From Leishmania donovani (taxonomy: Eukaryota; Euglenozoa; Kinetoplastea; Trypanosomatida; Trypanosomatidae): a DNA stretch of 64,000 nucleotides. Below are positions 17,160 through 26,581 of the stretch, piece by piece. Where the stretch lies: the NCBI RefSeq assembly GCF_000227135.1, contig NC_018230.1:266387-330386 (forward strand), read 5' to 3'. The position numbers and the translations under genes were made by a program. Positions within the stretch are counted from its first letter, which is position 1; each line of letters starts with the position of its first letter. A model generated the notes under the pieces. That model was given only the letters and a program-made list of their open reading frames with translations, was not told the origin of the DNA and searched no databases.

Positions 17160-18606
17160 ACAATTATGTATATGCATATACCCCCACTGAGGGTGCCGCA
17201 ACGAGCTGGGCTCGCGCGCTTCGTAGTGTCTGAGCTCAGTCTCCTTCGTGGGCCGCGGATGTGCCTTCGCGGTGCTCCTGCTGTTTTGGGAGGACGTTGG
17301 TGGTCATGGGGAAAGGTGCTCGTGTGCGTGGAGATGAGGAGCCGCGGCGGAGATGGTGGGATGTGTGGAGGCGCAGCCGTAGGGATGATCATGTCAGGCG
17401 GTGCGGTGAGTCGGGGGGGGGCGGAGGGGGGCGGAGGCGTCGCTGACCACGCGCAGACCATCACAGACAGCGCGAGCGGAGGCAATACAATGCCGGCTGC
17501 GGCCCTTCGACAGGCGCGCGCACACGCCTCACGCGCGTACGCGAGGTGAGGTGAAGAGGCATCAAGAGAAAGGCTTTGGCTCCCATGGGCAAGGGTGGCA
17601 CACCATACATGCACCGAGGGCACCCACACGGAGATACGCACGCAGACGGACAGGGTATGGAGGGGGGAGTTGGGCAACAGACATACATACATAATGTGGG
17701 ACGGCACAGGCAGCGACAAGATCGTGTACATCGAGCAGCGCTGCCAGTCATGATGACCGGCGTTTTGTGCCGTGCGGGAGGGAGCGTGTGGGCGACAGAG
17801 GATGCAGAGCCGCCGCCGCCGCCCACCCACACAGACGCGACGAGGCCACACACACGCACATCACGCGCGACAGTGATGACGAGGGGGGGGGTGAGATGCG
17901 TATGTGCGCCCGTACGCGCAGGAAGGGGCGTGGGCCTCGAAGGGAGGGTGCTGAAGACGCGGACGTGGACAGCTCAGCTACGCAGGCACACCGACACAGG
18001 TCCACCGCACGCGCAGCCACGACTGCACGATGGGCTGAGGGTCAGTAAGGGAGATGCCGAAGGGGAGTGGGGTCGGCAGGGCGCACTCCCCAACATACAG
18101 GCGCCGGCCTCCGCCTCACGGGGACGGGCTTCCAGATTTACCGTGGAGGAGCACACCACACTGGCTCTCTCAGCACGCCCCGCGCGCGAGAACGCGACTC
18201 ACGGAGTCGACACCGTTTACGTGGCTCCCCCATCTCGTCCCATCCTTCCGTCTTGCGCTACTCCCAAAGAGAGGGAAGAGAGGAAGAACCCTCCTCCCCT
18301 CCGCTGCCTCCTCCTCCTGTCGTGGTGTCTAATCAAGAATGTGAGGGGCACGCGGTCGCGTACAAAGGACGCGGTTCCTCGAGATCTGCGGTGGTGAGAA
18401 GAGACTACAGGAGGCGAACAGAGGAAAGATCGGTGCTGGGTGAAGCACGTCACTGGACGGATGCAGAAGGGTACGTTGACTCGCGCCTCGTCATCCCTCC
18501 TTTCTCTCTCTCTCTCCTCTTTCCCTCTTGTGTTCTTGTCGCCGCCTCTACGATAAAGAATAGTGAAGCGATGCTACCGGGCGCTTCTCTTCCGGCTCGT
18601 CTGCCA
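17160..18606. other. Long intergenic spacer (1.45 kb), no gene seen
   Basis: Frames here are rich in Arg, Pro, Ser and His with no domain signal and look like UTR. G-rich purine runs occur at about 17410-17435 and 17881-17892, and a pyrimidine run (plus sense) at about 18500-18530. A small AT-rich patch (17163-17181) lies next to the start of the upstream gene. Confidence 0.45.
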
Positions 18607-19821
18607 TCAGCCGTCCAGCAACTTGCCGGGTGTGCAGAGAATGAGCCGACTCTGATCGATCTGCTCCAGCGACTGCGGCGGCACTCGGACGTACGGTGCC
18701 GGAAACAACGCATCGACGCAGCGGTAGCGTGCCAGTTGGCTGGCCACTAAGCTGCGTAGCGGGGAGGGGGCGGCGTCGCTGGCTGCAGCCTCCGCTGCCG
18801 CTGCTGCTGATGACGCCTGCCATTGTGTATCGAGACCACTCACGGTGGTGTTGGCAGCTTCGGCAGCGGCGAGAGCGCGGGCTCGTTCCTGATCCGCTGC
18901 CCCCTCGATCGCGCGACGCAGTCGCATCATCATTGGCGTAGGGGACGTCAAGTGGCGATACGGACACACAACGTGGCAGCCGACAAGAGTTGTGTCCGCG
19001 TCACTGATGCCGATAATGAGCGAGCGCACATGCAGCGCCATGTCGCCCTGCGCTGGTGCTGCTGTTGCCCGCTGCGTGGCCGAGGGCCGCATGACGAGCT
19101 GGTACAGGTACTCGGCGAGGCGGTACGGCCGGCTGCGCAGCGGCACGGTGCGGAGGGTCTTGCGGGATGCAACAATGTCAAGGACGAGGTTCACACGGAG
19201 TCCGGCCGAGTAGCGGTTCGCTGACGATTTGCCCTCACCGGCGCCCCCCACCTCGCGCGCGGCGAGACCGTTGGCGGCGTCGCTCATGTCGGGTCCGCGC
19301 CACGTCGGCCACGTGTCTCGCAACGCGCGGTGCACACCTGTCAGACGTTTCCGGTCGCTCTTGGCGGATGTCCCCGTCGCCGCCGTCATGGACGGAGGTA
19401 GCGACAGCACCCCGCCACCGCTGCCTACGCGCAGGACCTCTGCCATCTGTTCTTCGCTCGTCAGCGAGTGGAAGAAGGCGCAGCTGATGTCGTACTGCCG
19501 CTGCGCCTCTCGCATCATGCATCGCACCTTCCTCTCCAGTTTCGCCTGCGCGGCTGCCTCGGAGGTGAGGAAGGAAAGCGTGTACTGCCCGTACACCCAC
19601 ACGGAGTTGTCTGGAGAGCAGAGGAGATGGTCGGGAAGGTCGGCGAAGACATGAAAGGACGGAGAAGGTGATGGTGGTGACGGGGCCGCTGATGCCGCCT
19701 TGGAGGCCTGCTTGAGCGCCGACATCGTGACGCCACGCGTTGGACGCTTGCCACCCGCACTGGCGTTCGCCGTCAGCTGCAGCACCGAAGGCAGCGTCGC
19801 AGAGGACGCCGGAGCGGCCAT
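18607..19821 (-). CDS. Hypothetical protein (404 aa), family not recognised
   Basis: The first ATG is at 19821; the frame upstream is open only from a GTG. It is preceded by a strong polypyrimidine tract and AG, which supports this start. After a Ser/Ala/Pro N-terminus (1-55), an ordered region begins with SFHVFADLPDHLLCSPDN and WVYGQYTLSFLTSEAAAQAK, then helices with many Arg/Glu. A second block includes VNLVLDIVASRKTLRTVPL, YRLAEYLYQLVMRP and HVRSLIIGISDADTTLVGC. An Ala-rich stretch separates this from a C-terminal block ending SRLILCTPGKLLDG. No signal peptide or membrane helix is visible. The alternation of strands and helices says it is a folded protein, but I cannot assign a function. 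Confidence 0.65.
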   Translation of the reverse strand: MAAPASSATLPSVLQLTANASAGGKRPTRGVTMSALKQASKAASAAPSPPSPSPSFHVFADLPDHLLCSPDNSVWVYGQYTLSFLTSEAAAQAKLERKVRCMMREAQRQYDISCAFFHSLTSEEQMAEVLRVGSGGGVLSLPPSMTAATGTSAKSDRKRLTGVHRALRDTWPTWRGPDMSDAANGLAAREVGGAGEGKSSANRYSAGLRVNLVLDIVASRKTLRTVPLRSRPYRLAEYLYQLVMRPSATQRATAAPAQGDMALHVRSLIIGISDADTTLVGCHVVCPYRHLTSPTPMMMRLRRAIEGAADQERARALAAAEAANTTVSGLDTQWQASSAAAAAEAAASDAAPSPLRSLVASQLARYRCVDALFPAPYVRVPPQSLEQIDQSRLILCTPGKLLDG

Positions 19822-19841
19822 GCTTCCCACTGTGTGCTTCG

Positions 19842-19862
19842 CTCAGAGAGAGAGAGAGAGGG
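19842..19862 (-). promoter_or_regulatory. Candidate polypyrimidine tract and spliced-leader acceptor for the 404-aa gene
   Basis: On the minus strand a (CT)n tract is followed at once by GAG, then 20 nt to the ATG at 19821. The AG is the complement of 19842-19843. A clean CT tract, immediate AG and short 5' UTR fit trypanosomatid trans-splicing. It is the clearest such signal in the window. Confidence 0.6.
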
Positions 19863-20189
19863 GTGGGTGATTGAGGAGGGCGCAACGGGCGAGGTGGTGG
19901 GTGTGCACATAACCGTATCCAAGCCCCCCATCACGCTCATAATGGTGCCGCCGGCGGCGGCGTCTTCGTGCGTCATGTCGATGAAGGGAGGGCGAGGCAA
20001 ACAGAGAAGGGAAGAGCAGCGGCTGCATCGCATCGTGTGTGTGTGTGCCACCAAACCATATCACGTACTTCTCCTCTTGGACTCGCCTACACGCGTGCTG
20101 TTTGGTTTTCTGTGATGTACGAGACTCTTACTGCTTGACGCACAGGTTAGGGGTGGAGGAGGGGGTGGGGGTCGTAGTGGTGGTGTGTG

Positions 20190-20212
20190 TTTTTTTTTTT
20201 TTTGGGGGGGGG
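20190..20212. repeat. T14-G9 homopolymer block
   Basis: Fourteen T followed by nine G on the plus strand, preceded by GT repeats. On the transcribed strand it reads C9-A14. Assembly length here is likely to be uncertain. Confidence 0.8.
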
Positions 20213-20281
20213 AGCGTGTCTTCTCCGGCGTGTGCTCGAACGTGGACTGGGCATGCCGTCGAGAACCACAAATACACACAC

Positions 20282-20297
20282 ATATATATATATATAT
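20282..20297. repeat. (AT)8 microsatellite
   Basis: Perfect AT dinucleotide run in an otherwise GC-rich spacer, flanked by CACACA. It would lie in the 3' UTR of the COX17 mRNA or in the spacer following it. Confidence 0.85.
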
Positions 20298-20736
20298 CTT
20301 TACGCGTATCTGCGCATGCCCGTGAGTCGGCGCGCGCGCAAGGGGGTCTTTCATCCTGATGCATGCATCTGCCGCCCTCCGTGCGCACCGGCTTCGCTCC
20401 TGCTGTTCGGCTCATCCTCCTTCCTCATCCACGCCGTGCCTGCGTCCGCAGAGCGTGCGCGCATCGCTGGAGCCTCCATCGTCGCCCTCCCCTTCCTTCC
20501 CCTCCCACACAGCGAGGGAGGAGGGGGCAGCGATGGAGGTGGAGAGGATGGGTGGGCCGTGCGGAAAGGAATAGAGAGTGTGAAAAAAAAAAGCGTCAGG
20601 CACACGGACGTTGTCACAGGCGCACGCATCACGACGCTTGCGTTGCTGCGCGCCCGGCGTGTGCATAGGGGAGGGGGAGGGAGGGCAGCGCAATGACGGC
20701 GATGAAGAATGCGCCGGACTGTTGATGCCGTCTTCC

Positions 20737-20991
20737 TCACATCGTCTTGGTGTTCCTCTTGAGCGCGTTCACCTCCTCAGCGCTGAAGCCTTCCCTCCGC
20801 AGACACGCGTAGAACGCTTCTATTTCGGTCTCGCACTCGTCCACGTTCCTGAGGAGCGTGCACTCATCACGGGCGCGGCGCTCCTGCGGGCAGGCGCAGC
20901 AAATTCTGCAGCTGGGTGTCTTGGACGACTGCCGCTGGTCCTGCTGCTGAGGCGGCGCCGCACCACCCACAGATGATGTGCTGTTCCCCAT
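20737..20991 (-). CDS. COX17: COX17 copper chaperone of cytochrome c oxidase (84 aa)
   Basis: COX17 delivers Cu(I) to SCO1 and COX11 in the mitochondrial intermembrane space for cytochrome c oxidase assembly. The ATG at 20991 is the first in a segment matching the family. Residues 28-36 (CRICCACPQ) hold the copper-binding CC pair. The twin CX9C pattern is present: one Cys in CACP is followed by RARDEC nine residues on, then ECETEIEAFYAC gives the second CX9C, and LRREGF closes the helical hairpin as in other COX17s. Length is close to the usual 60-80 aa. The N-terminus MGNSTSS is unusual: Gly2 and Ser6 fit the N-myristoylation consensus. There is a short QQQ linker before the Cys domain. The gene sits alone between long spacers. 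Confidence 0.93.
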   Translation of the reverse strand: MGNSTSSVGGAAPPQQQDQRQSSKTPSCRICCACPQERRARDECTLLRNVDECETEIEAFYACLRREGFSAEEVNALKRNTKTM

Positions 20992-21718
20992 GATGGTGCC
21001 CGCCGTATGACGTCGGATGTGTGTAGCGAGCAAGAGGAAGACCCTCACACGAGCTCCGCAAAGGCCGTGGCGGTGGCAAATCGAAGTACGCGCGTGTGGT
21101 GGTGGAGTGAAGGGTTGGTGGAGGCTGGTAGAGGCACTATAAGCCTGCGCACCGCCGTACACACACACACACACACACAGACACAGAGGCAGATGGGGAG
21201 GTGGGTTGAGGAGGTGGCGATGGTGAGACGGCTGTGGTGCGAGAGAAGGCACGCAGCTGCTGGGTGCGGATGCGCGGCAGAGGAGGGGTGTGCCCGGGAG
21301 ATGGAGACATCTCTCCACTGCTCCCTCTCCGCGCGGCGAGGGGACCACCGCCGCAGCGATGGTCGCACGCCCCCGCCCCCCTTCTCTCTCTACGATCATC
21401 CAGGCGCACACTCAAGCGCGCCGAGCAGCTTGACACCGCCCTATCATTGCAGTCGACTCACGTGCTGCGGAGGGAGGGGCGGTTACACTTACACACATGT
21501 ACGTGCGCACTCATCACTGATGTGACGCCACGCGGCTCACCGGCAACGGATCTGCTGTGCGGGCAGGCAGCAGTTCGCGCGATCGGGTCTCGTGCACCTC
21601 TCCTGCCTGCCCGCCCTGCACCGGCTGCCAAAGCCACGCCGCTGCGCTGGGCACATGCACAAAACATTACACGTCTTCCGTTGCTTCCGTGCCAGAAGCG
21701 ATACGCGCACGCATTCGC
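20992..21718. other. Intergenic spacer with (AC)n
   Basis: No gene seen. An (AC)n run lies at about 21158-21179, with purine-rich sequence at 21027-21043 and 21283-21302. It contains the 5' UTR of COX17 and the 3' UTR of the TatD-like gene. Confidence 0.5.
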
Positions 21719-23869
21719 CTACAACGCACGTGTGCGCGTGTATCGTTCGTCGTCGTCATCGCTGCCATCGCTGGGGTTTCCGTTCTTGACCTTGCCGCCG
21801 GCACGGGCGCCGTGCTGCTGCTGTGGCTGCCCGCCGCTCTTCATGTCTGCGCTGCTGCACATCTTCCTCGACCCTGCCAACGCATTTTGACCCTTCCCCT
21901 TGCCCCGGCCTGCTGGCTGCCGCTGCGCCCTGCACTCCAGATCGCGGTGGGCAGCGTTCGCCTCTAGCAGCCGCTCCACCTGGGCCGCCAGGCTGTTCGG
22001 CCCCCAGGCGCTGTCGCTGTCGCTGTCGGAGGCCGCCGATGACGACGAAGGCGGCCTCTCGCGGCCGTCAACATCCGTGCTGACCACCTCTCGCAGATGC
22101 GCCAGCTTCTCCTGCTTGCTCTGCCGAGGTGCAAAGTCCTTGTTGCGGAAGTGCGTGAAGTTCGACCGGTTATTCAACTTCACGTTCTTCTTTCTCTCTC
22201 TCCTGCTGCGCTTCTCTTGCAGCTCCTCGCTTCGGGCCTGCGCTTGCGCCGCCTCCTCGCGCAGCCGCTCCTGCTCCATCCGCTCCCGTTCCTTCGCCGC
22301 CTCGGCCAGCAGCGCCTCCAGATCGCGCTTGGCGTCGCTGTCGGCCAGTCCAGCCACGGCTACCGGCTGCTGCTCCAAGACGCACTCGTGGAAGAAGGCG
22401 AGCAGATGATTCACGGCAGCGATGGCCGACAGATCGGCGAGCGTCAGCTCAGCCGTCGCCGCCGGTGGTGGTGGTGTCCGCATCGCGTCGTAGAGCGTCT
22501 GCACAACGTACGCGTAGTTTCCTGGCTCGTTGGGCAGGGTGCAGAGGTAGGGGTCTGGCAGATTTTGTGGCGTGCCCCAGGGCGCACCAGTGCCGATAAG
22601 AAGCTGTGAGAGGTGCACGACAGCGTCTCCTCCGCTGCTGATGGCGGTGGCGCTGTCAGAGTCGGAGCCAAGCCCGGCACGCGGAGGCAGCAAGGCTGCG
22701 AGCGTCTCCACCGACGGCCCACTGTCGGCCGTCGCTGTCGCCTCAGTTTCGCTGCCCTCTGTCTTCGCCACCGCCAGACCGTCCGCCGTGGCCAGTACGT
22801 AAAACGGAACAGACACCGCCGTTGGCCTCGCTGCTGGGCGGTGCGCACGGACAAGCTGCTGCATCGCTGTGGAGGCGTGGAGGGCACGCAAGCCATTGTG
22901 CAGCACCACTGCAGACGGAGCGGCTCTGGCGCCGTCTGCCGTCGCTGATGTAGCGGTGAGGAGTTCGTCGAGCAGCTTGACGGCGCGGTTCACCGTTTCC
23001 GTGAGCGATGCCGCATCTGCTGCACCCAGGTGCAGCACCAGCGGCAGACGCACCTCAGCCGCGACACGCCAGCACTCCTTGAACAGGCGCTCCTGCGCGT
23101 AGTGCGTGCCGTGCTCGCGACTGAGGTTCAGCCCCGTGAGGACGCCGACAACGTCGCCGTGCTTCACGTTAGCCTCGAGCTCCTTGACCCACTGATCATG
23201 CAGTCGCATGTTCACGCGGTCGATGCTGTTGACGTGGATGCCGAGCACCGCGTACAGAAGAATGCCGGCAAAGGCCGGCGACGACGATGCCGTCGCCGCG
23301 GCTGTGACGGAGGCAACCACGGCGCCGTCGACGTTGAAGTGCACGTGCCGGGCATCACCACCGGTGGCGCTGCGCTGCTGCTGCTGCTCCAAAGTTCCCC
23401 GGTAAAGCTTGTTGTGCTGCACACACGTGCTCAGCAGCAGCGACTGCCGCTCCACCTCGCCACACCAGCAGACCACGGCGGCCAGCTTGCCTTCCTCGGC
23501 GGCCCGGCGAAAGATGCCCTCTCGATCCTCCTCCAGCTTGCGTGACAACAGCGCCACGGCGGCGTCGATGTAGGGCGATCCACCGGTCTGCGCAGCATCG
23601 CGGACGGCTGCAAGCGCCTTCTCGAAGCCAGTCACGGTCGATGCAGCCGTAGCCTCCATCGCCGCCGCCTCGGCAGAGGCGGCGGCGATCAAGGCCTTCA
23701 GCACCGGCAGGCACGCGGGTGGCGGCGTTGGCGTGGCGCGTGTGGCCGGGGTCGTGTAGTCCTTCTTGGCGCTCTTGTTCTTCGAGATGGGGGCACCCGG
23801 GTTGTTCTTGGATCGGCGCAGGCTCGCGCCCTTCGCCTCCCGGCCGCCTCCGCGATCGACGAAGCCCAT
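21719..23869 (-). CDS. Degenerate TatD-family metallohydrolase-like protein with charged C-terminal tail (716 aa)
   Basis: The ATG is at 23869. The middle of the protein has the order of elements of TatD nucleases: VVGVLTGLNLSREHGTHYAQE (about 243-262), then FKECWRVAAEVRLPLVLHLG (about 264-283, the 'Q..F..qL.lA..l.lPvvlH' segment), and a C-terminal LPDPYLCTLPNEPGNYAYVV (about 436-455) where TatDs have a TDxPyl...N.P motif. The first strand, which should carry HxH, has only WCGEVERQSLLL, and the TD of the last motif reads TG. The two metal-ligand positions most easily checked are therefore lost and catalysis is unlikely. Large Ala/Thr/Ser inserts break the barrel. After it comes a helix with a Glu/Arg/Ala heptad-like repeat (about 515-560), a Lys/Arg-rich patch and a Ser/Asp-rich tail. 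The basic tail may bind nucleic acid (inference). Confidence 0.7.
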   Translation of the reverse strand: MGFVDRGGGREAKGASLRRSKNNPGAPISKNKSAKKDYTTPATRATPTPPPACLPVLKALIAAASAEAAAMEATAASTVTGFEKALAAVRDAAQTGGSPYIDAAVALLSRKLEEDREGIFRRAAEEGKLAAVVCWCGEVERQSLLLSTCVQHNKLYRGTLEQQQQRSATGGDARHVHFNVDGAVVASVTAAATASSSPAFAGILLYAVLGIHVNSIDRVNMRLHDQWVKELEANVKHGDVVGVLTGLNLSREHGTHYAQERLFKECWRVAAEVRLPLVLHLGAADAASLTETVNRAVKLLDELLTATSATADGARAAPSAVVLHNGLRALHASTAMQQLVRAHRPAARPTAVSVPFYVLATADGLAVAKTEGSETEATATADSGPSVETLAALLPPRAGLGSDSDSATAISSGGDAVVHLSQLLIGTGAPWGTPQNLPDPYLCTLPNEPGNYAYVVQTLYDAMRTPPPPAATAELTLADLSAIAAVNHLLAFFHECVLEQQPVAVAGLADSDAKRDLEALLAEAAKERERMEQERLREEAAQAQARSEELQEKRSRRERKKNVKLNNRSNFTHFRNKDFAPRQSKQEKLAHLREVVSTDVDGRERPPSSSSAASDSDSDSAWGPNSLAAQVERLLEANAAHRDLECRAQRQPAGRGKGKGQNALAGSRKMCSSADMKSGGQPQQQHGARAGGKVKNGNPSDGSDDDDERYTRTRAL

Positions 23870-24622
23870 GGATGCGTCCCCGGCGTGCTCGTCCTCTCAA
23901 GGGCACGAGTCAAGCAGGGCTCGTGATGGCCGTAAGGGTTCAGTGTATGTTGGTCGTGCACACGGATGCGCATCGGCTCTTCCAAGACTGCACATGCGCG
24001 CATGCACGCGAATCGTGGCATGAAGGGAGGGGTAGTGGAGGGGTGGAGGCGGCGCATCCGGCGAAGGTGCGCATGAAGAGGCGACACACACACGCACATG
24101 AAGGTGACGGCGGTGCTGGTTGGTGATGTTGATGAGGGGATGTGGCAGCCCAAGCCCCACACCCACCCATCCACATGCAGCTCAACTTCGATGCACCATT
24201 GGTGCTGAGCCAGCATTGCATCTCTCCCACCGTTGTTGCCGCCCCTCTGCGCCTGCGCCCCCACTCATGAGAGGCAGCCGTACGTCGGCGCGTGCGTGTG
24301 TGTGTGTGTGTGTGCCGGGGAAGGGTGGGGGGGGGGAGGAGGTGAGGGAGATGAGAACCGCCGCATCGCCCATCTCCAGCCCGCCCTCCACGCGCGTCAG
24401 GCGAGACCGCCGCGACCACTGCAGCAGCCACCAGGCGCTCCAGCAGAATGGGCGTCGTATGCGTCATAGAAGAGGGGGGATATATATGCTACTGAGTTTT
24501 CACTTGTCAGGTGGAGAGAGACCAGCGCACACACTGGCACAGGCACAATTTCGCACCCCTCACTGTACACGTCACGCACATCTCGGCAGACAGACACACT
24601 GCAACACACCATAACGTGATCA

Positions 24623-24658
<36 letters not shown>

Positions 24659-24705
24659 AGCCGTATACGACCGCTTTCGAATACTCCATCATCCCGTAGA
24701 GGTCA
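23870..24705. other. Intergenic spacer with CA/GT microsatellites
   Basis: A GT run at about 24294-24314 is followed by a G-rich purine run (24318-24352), a TATATA box-like patch (24480-24487) and a (CA)n at 24624-24656. No gene is supported. Its right part (24523 onward) is duplicated after the first N gap. Confidence 0.5.
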
Positions 24706-24860
24706 TCACGCGCCGTTCTTCGATCGTGAGTCGGCCAGCAGTTCCCCAGCCATGCCCAGCTCATCCAGCACGTACTGGTTGAAGAAGGCCGCCGCAGCCG
24801 CCTTCTCCTCTTTGGCTTCCGTCCTCCGGCCCTTTCCGCGAACCTCGCGCAGCAGCTCCT
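24523..24860. repeat. Left contig end, duplicate of 24960-25297 (338 bp)
   Basis: The sequence from 24523 to the start of the N run is repeated at a constant offset of 437 bases after the gap, including the same number of CA units. This fits overlapping contig ends that were scaffolded without being merged. Confidence 0.9.
24706..24860 (-). pseudogene. Artefactual partial copy: C-terminal end of the NYN-like gene
   Basis: The last 51 codons and stop of the 317-aa protein encoded at 25143-26096 are repeated here and run into the N gap. Because it lies in an exact contig-end overlap, I regard it as an assembly duplicate rather than a gene relic. Confidence 0.85.
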
Positions 24861-24959
24861 NNNNNNNNNNNNNNNNNNNNNNNNNNNNNNNNNNNNNNNN
24901 NNNNNNNNNNNNNNNNNNNNNNNNNNNNNNNNNNNNNNNNNNNNNNNNNNNNNNNNNNN
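24861..24959. other. Assembly gap (99 N)
   Basis: A run of 99 N between two copies of the same sequence. The gap is spurious: removing 437 bases joins the flanks cleanly. Confidence 0.97.
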
Positions 24960-25059
24960 CAGCGCACACACTGGCACAGGCACAATTTCGCACCCCTCAC
25001 TGTACACGTCACGCACATCTCGGCAGACAGACACACTGCAACACACCATAACGTGATCA

Positions 25060-25095
<36 letters not shown>

Positions 25096-25297
25096 AGCCG
25101 TATACGACCGCTTTCGAATACTCCATCATCCCGTAGAGGTCATCACGCGCCGTTCTTCGATCGTGAGTCGGCCAGCAGTTCCCCAGCCATGCCCAGCTCA
25201 TCCAGCACGTACTGGTTGAAGAAGGCCGCCGCAGCCGCCTTCTCCTCTTTGGCTTCCGTCCTCCGGCCCTTTCCGCGAACCTCGCGCAGCAGCTCCT
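24960..25297. repeat. Central contig left end, duplicate of 24523-24860
   Basis: Second member of the 338-bp exact overlap across the first N gap. It contains the 3' end of the real NYN-like gene and its downstream (CA)n at 25061-25093. Confidence 0.9.
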
Positions 25298-26096
25298 CCA
25301 GCTCGACCGACACCGTCCGCTGCTCTTCCATGAGTGAGATGTACATGGCACGGTCGACTTCGTGGCAGACGTAGCAGACCCCCTCCACCTTGTTCGTGTG
25401 GCGGAACTCGTAGAGGTGGCGCGCGTCCGCCTCCATCTGCATCGCTACCGGGATGAAGCGCTCCACCCGGAAGTACTCGAACTGCACCTGCGGCACAATG
25501 ACGGCGTCCGCGGTGGACGACGATGCTGACGACGACGGTTGGAAAGGGAGCGGGACGAGTGAGATCGGCTGTCCGGCACCGTCGGTCGGCGTGTGAGGGC
25601 TGGCAGAGGCGCTGCCGCCTTGCGCGGCGCTGCTGCTGCTGCCAGCCAGGAGTGGCTCCCAAACAGCGGGCAGTTGGTGCGCAAAGACGCGGAGCAGCAC
25701 TGGAACGCCGACCTGCAGCACAGCCGGCAGCACGGTGGTGAAGAGGGCACTCGTGCGGTACACCTGATCCACTGTGGTGCAGCCACCGGGGATGAGGTTG
25801 GGGTTCGAGCCGTCCACGAGAACGGCGAGGCGGCGTCGCGGGTCGGCGAGGTCGGTGGGCACGGGCGGAAAGCGGTCCTTGACGGGGCCGCGGCCGCCGA
25901 CGGGGCGTGCGTGGCGCGGCGGCGCTGAGGAACGCCTGTACGGCACGGAGGGGGAGGAGGATGAGGCCGCGGCGGCAGCGGCGTCGCCGCGCCCCACACG
26001 GCTGCTGTCATAGCAGTTACGCACCGGGATCAGCGTCGCGTTGGCGGCCAGCGAGGCTGTTGCTGTCCGCGCCGTCCGATAAGAGAACTGCCGCAT
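25143..26096 (-). CDS. NYN/PIN-like domain protein, probable mitochondrial (317 aa)
   Basis: The only intact copy lies in the central contig, with ATG at 26096. The N-terminus MRQFSYRTARTATASLAANA has Arg, Ser, Ala and no acids for about 30 residues, like a mitochondrial presequence. After a Ser/Ala linker comes RRLAVLVDGSNPNLIPGG (about 88-105), matching the first strand of NYN ribonuclease domains, in which a strand ends in DGxN. Later blocks, RFIPVAMQMEADARHLYEF (about 212-230) and GVCYVCHEVDRAMYISL (about 238-254), lie where NYN proteins have the D-x-x-L helix and the V.V.S.D.D strand. A charged helix (about 265-290, EKAAAAAFFNQYVLDELG) ends the protein. A role in mitochondrial RNA processing is plausible for this fold but unproven. 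The weak later Asp positions mean it could be inactive. Confidence 0.6.
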   Translation of the reverse strand: MRQFSYRTARTATASLAANATLIPVRNCYDSSRVGRGDAAAAAASSSSPSVPYRRSSAPPRHARPVGGRGPVKDRFPPVPTDLADPRRRLAVLVDGSNPNLIPGGCTTVDQVYRTSALFTTVLPAVLQVGVPVLLRVFAHQLPAVWEPLLAGSSSSAAQGGSASASPHTPTDGAGQPISLVPLPFQPSSSASSSTADAVIVPQVQFEYFRVERFIPVAMQMEADARHLYEFRHTNKVEGVCYVCHEVDRAMYISLMEEQRTVSVELEELLREVRGKGRRTEAKEEKAAAAAFFNQYVLDELGMAGELLADSRSKNGA

Positions 26097-26242
26097 CGCC
26101 TCGGGCCGTGGTATTCGCTTGTTGCTGATGCTGCTGCTGCTACCGCTGCCGGCTGTCGTAATCGTGTGGTCAGCTCAGGCGTGTATGAGCGACGACAACG
26201 GCGTGGAGGAAGAGGAGGGGTGAGTGGGTGGGCGGGCGGACG
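25857..26242. repeat. Central contig right end, duplicate of 26342-26727 (386 bp)
   Basis: Sequence up to the second N run is repeated at a constant offset of 485 bases after it. It includes the first 80 codons of the NYN-like gene and 146 bases of its upstream spacer. Confidence 0.9.
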
Positions 26243-26341
26243 NNNNNNNNNNNNNNNNNNNNNNNNNNNNNNNNNNNNNNNNNNNNNNNNNNNNNNNNNN
26301 NNNNNNNNNNNNNNNNNNNNNNNNNNNNNNNNNNNNNNNNN
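26243..26341. other. Assembly gap (99 N)
   Basis: Second N run, flanked by overlapping identical sequence like the first. Removing 485 bases joins the contigs. Confidence 0.97.
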
Positions 26342-26581
26342 GGGCACGGGCGGAAAGCGGTCCTTGACGGGGCCGCGGCCGCCGACGGGGCGTGCGTGGC
26401 GCGGCGGCGCTGAGGAACGCCTGTACGGCACGGAGGGGGAGGAGGATGAGGCCGCGGCGGCAGCGGCGTCGCCGCGCCCCACACGGCTGCTGTCATAGCA
26501 GTTACGCACCGGGATCAGCGTCGCGTTGGCGGCCAGCGAGGCTGTTGCTGTCCGCGCCGTCCGATAAGAGAACTGCCGCAT
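26342..26581 (-). pseudogene. Artefactual partial copy: N-terminal end of the NYN-like gene
   Basis: The first 80 codons of the 317-aa protein reappear here, starting at an ATG at 26581 and running into the N gap. It is the right-hand contig's copy of the same locus and not a second gene. Confidence 0.85.

Larger units (their letters stand above)
19822..20736. other. Intergenic spacer with T/G homopolymers and AT microsatellite
   Basis: The spacer holds a (GA)n tract at 19844-19860 (the splice signal of the 404-aa gene), a T14-G9 block at 20190-20212 and a (TA)n at 20282-20297. The frames are low-complexity. No additional gene is supported. Confidence 0.5.

Noticed and set aside
17156..17851. 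231-codon minus-strand frame next to the mitochondrial protein
   Set aside because: Cys/Pro/Arg-rich, repetitive and lacking any family signal; lies in a 1.45-kb spacer.
24706..26581. Three copies of the NYN-like gene as a tandem array
   Set aside because: Both side copies are partial, identical and end exactly at N gaps with constant offsets. They are scaffold artefacts.
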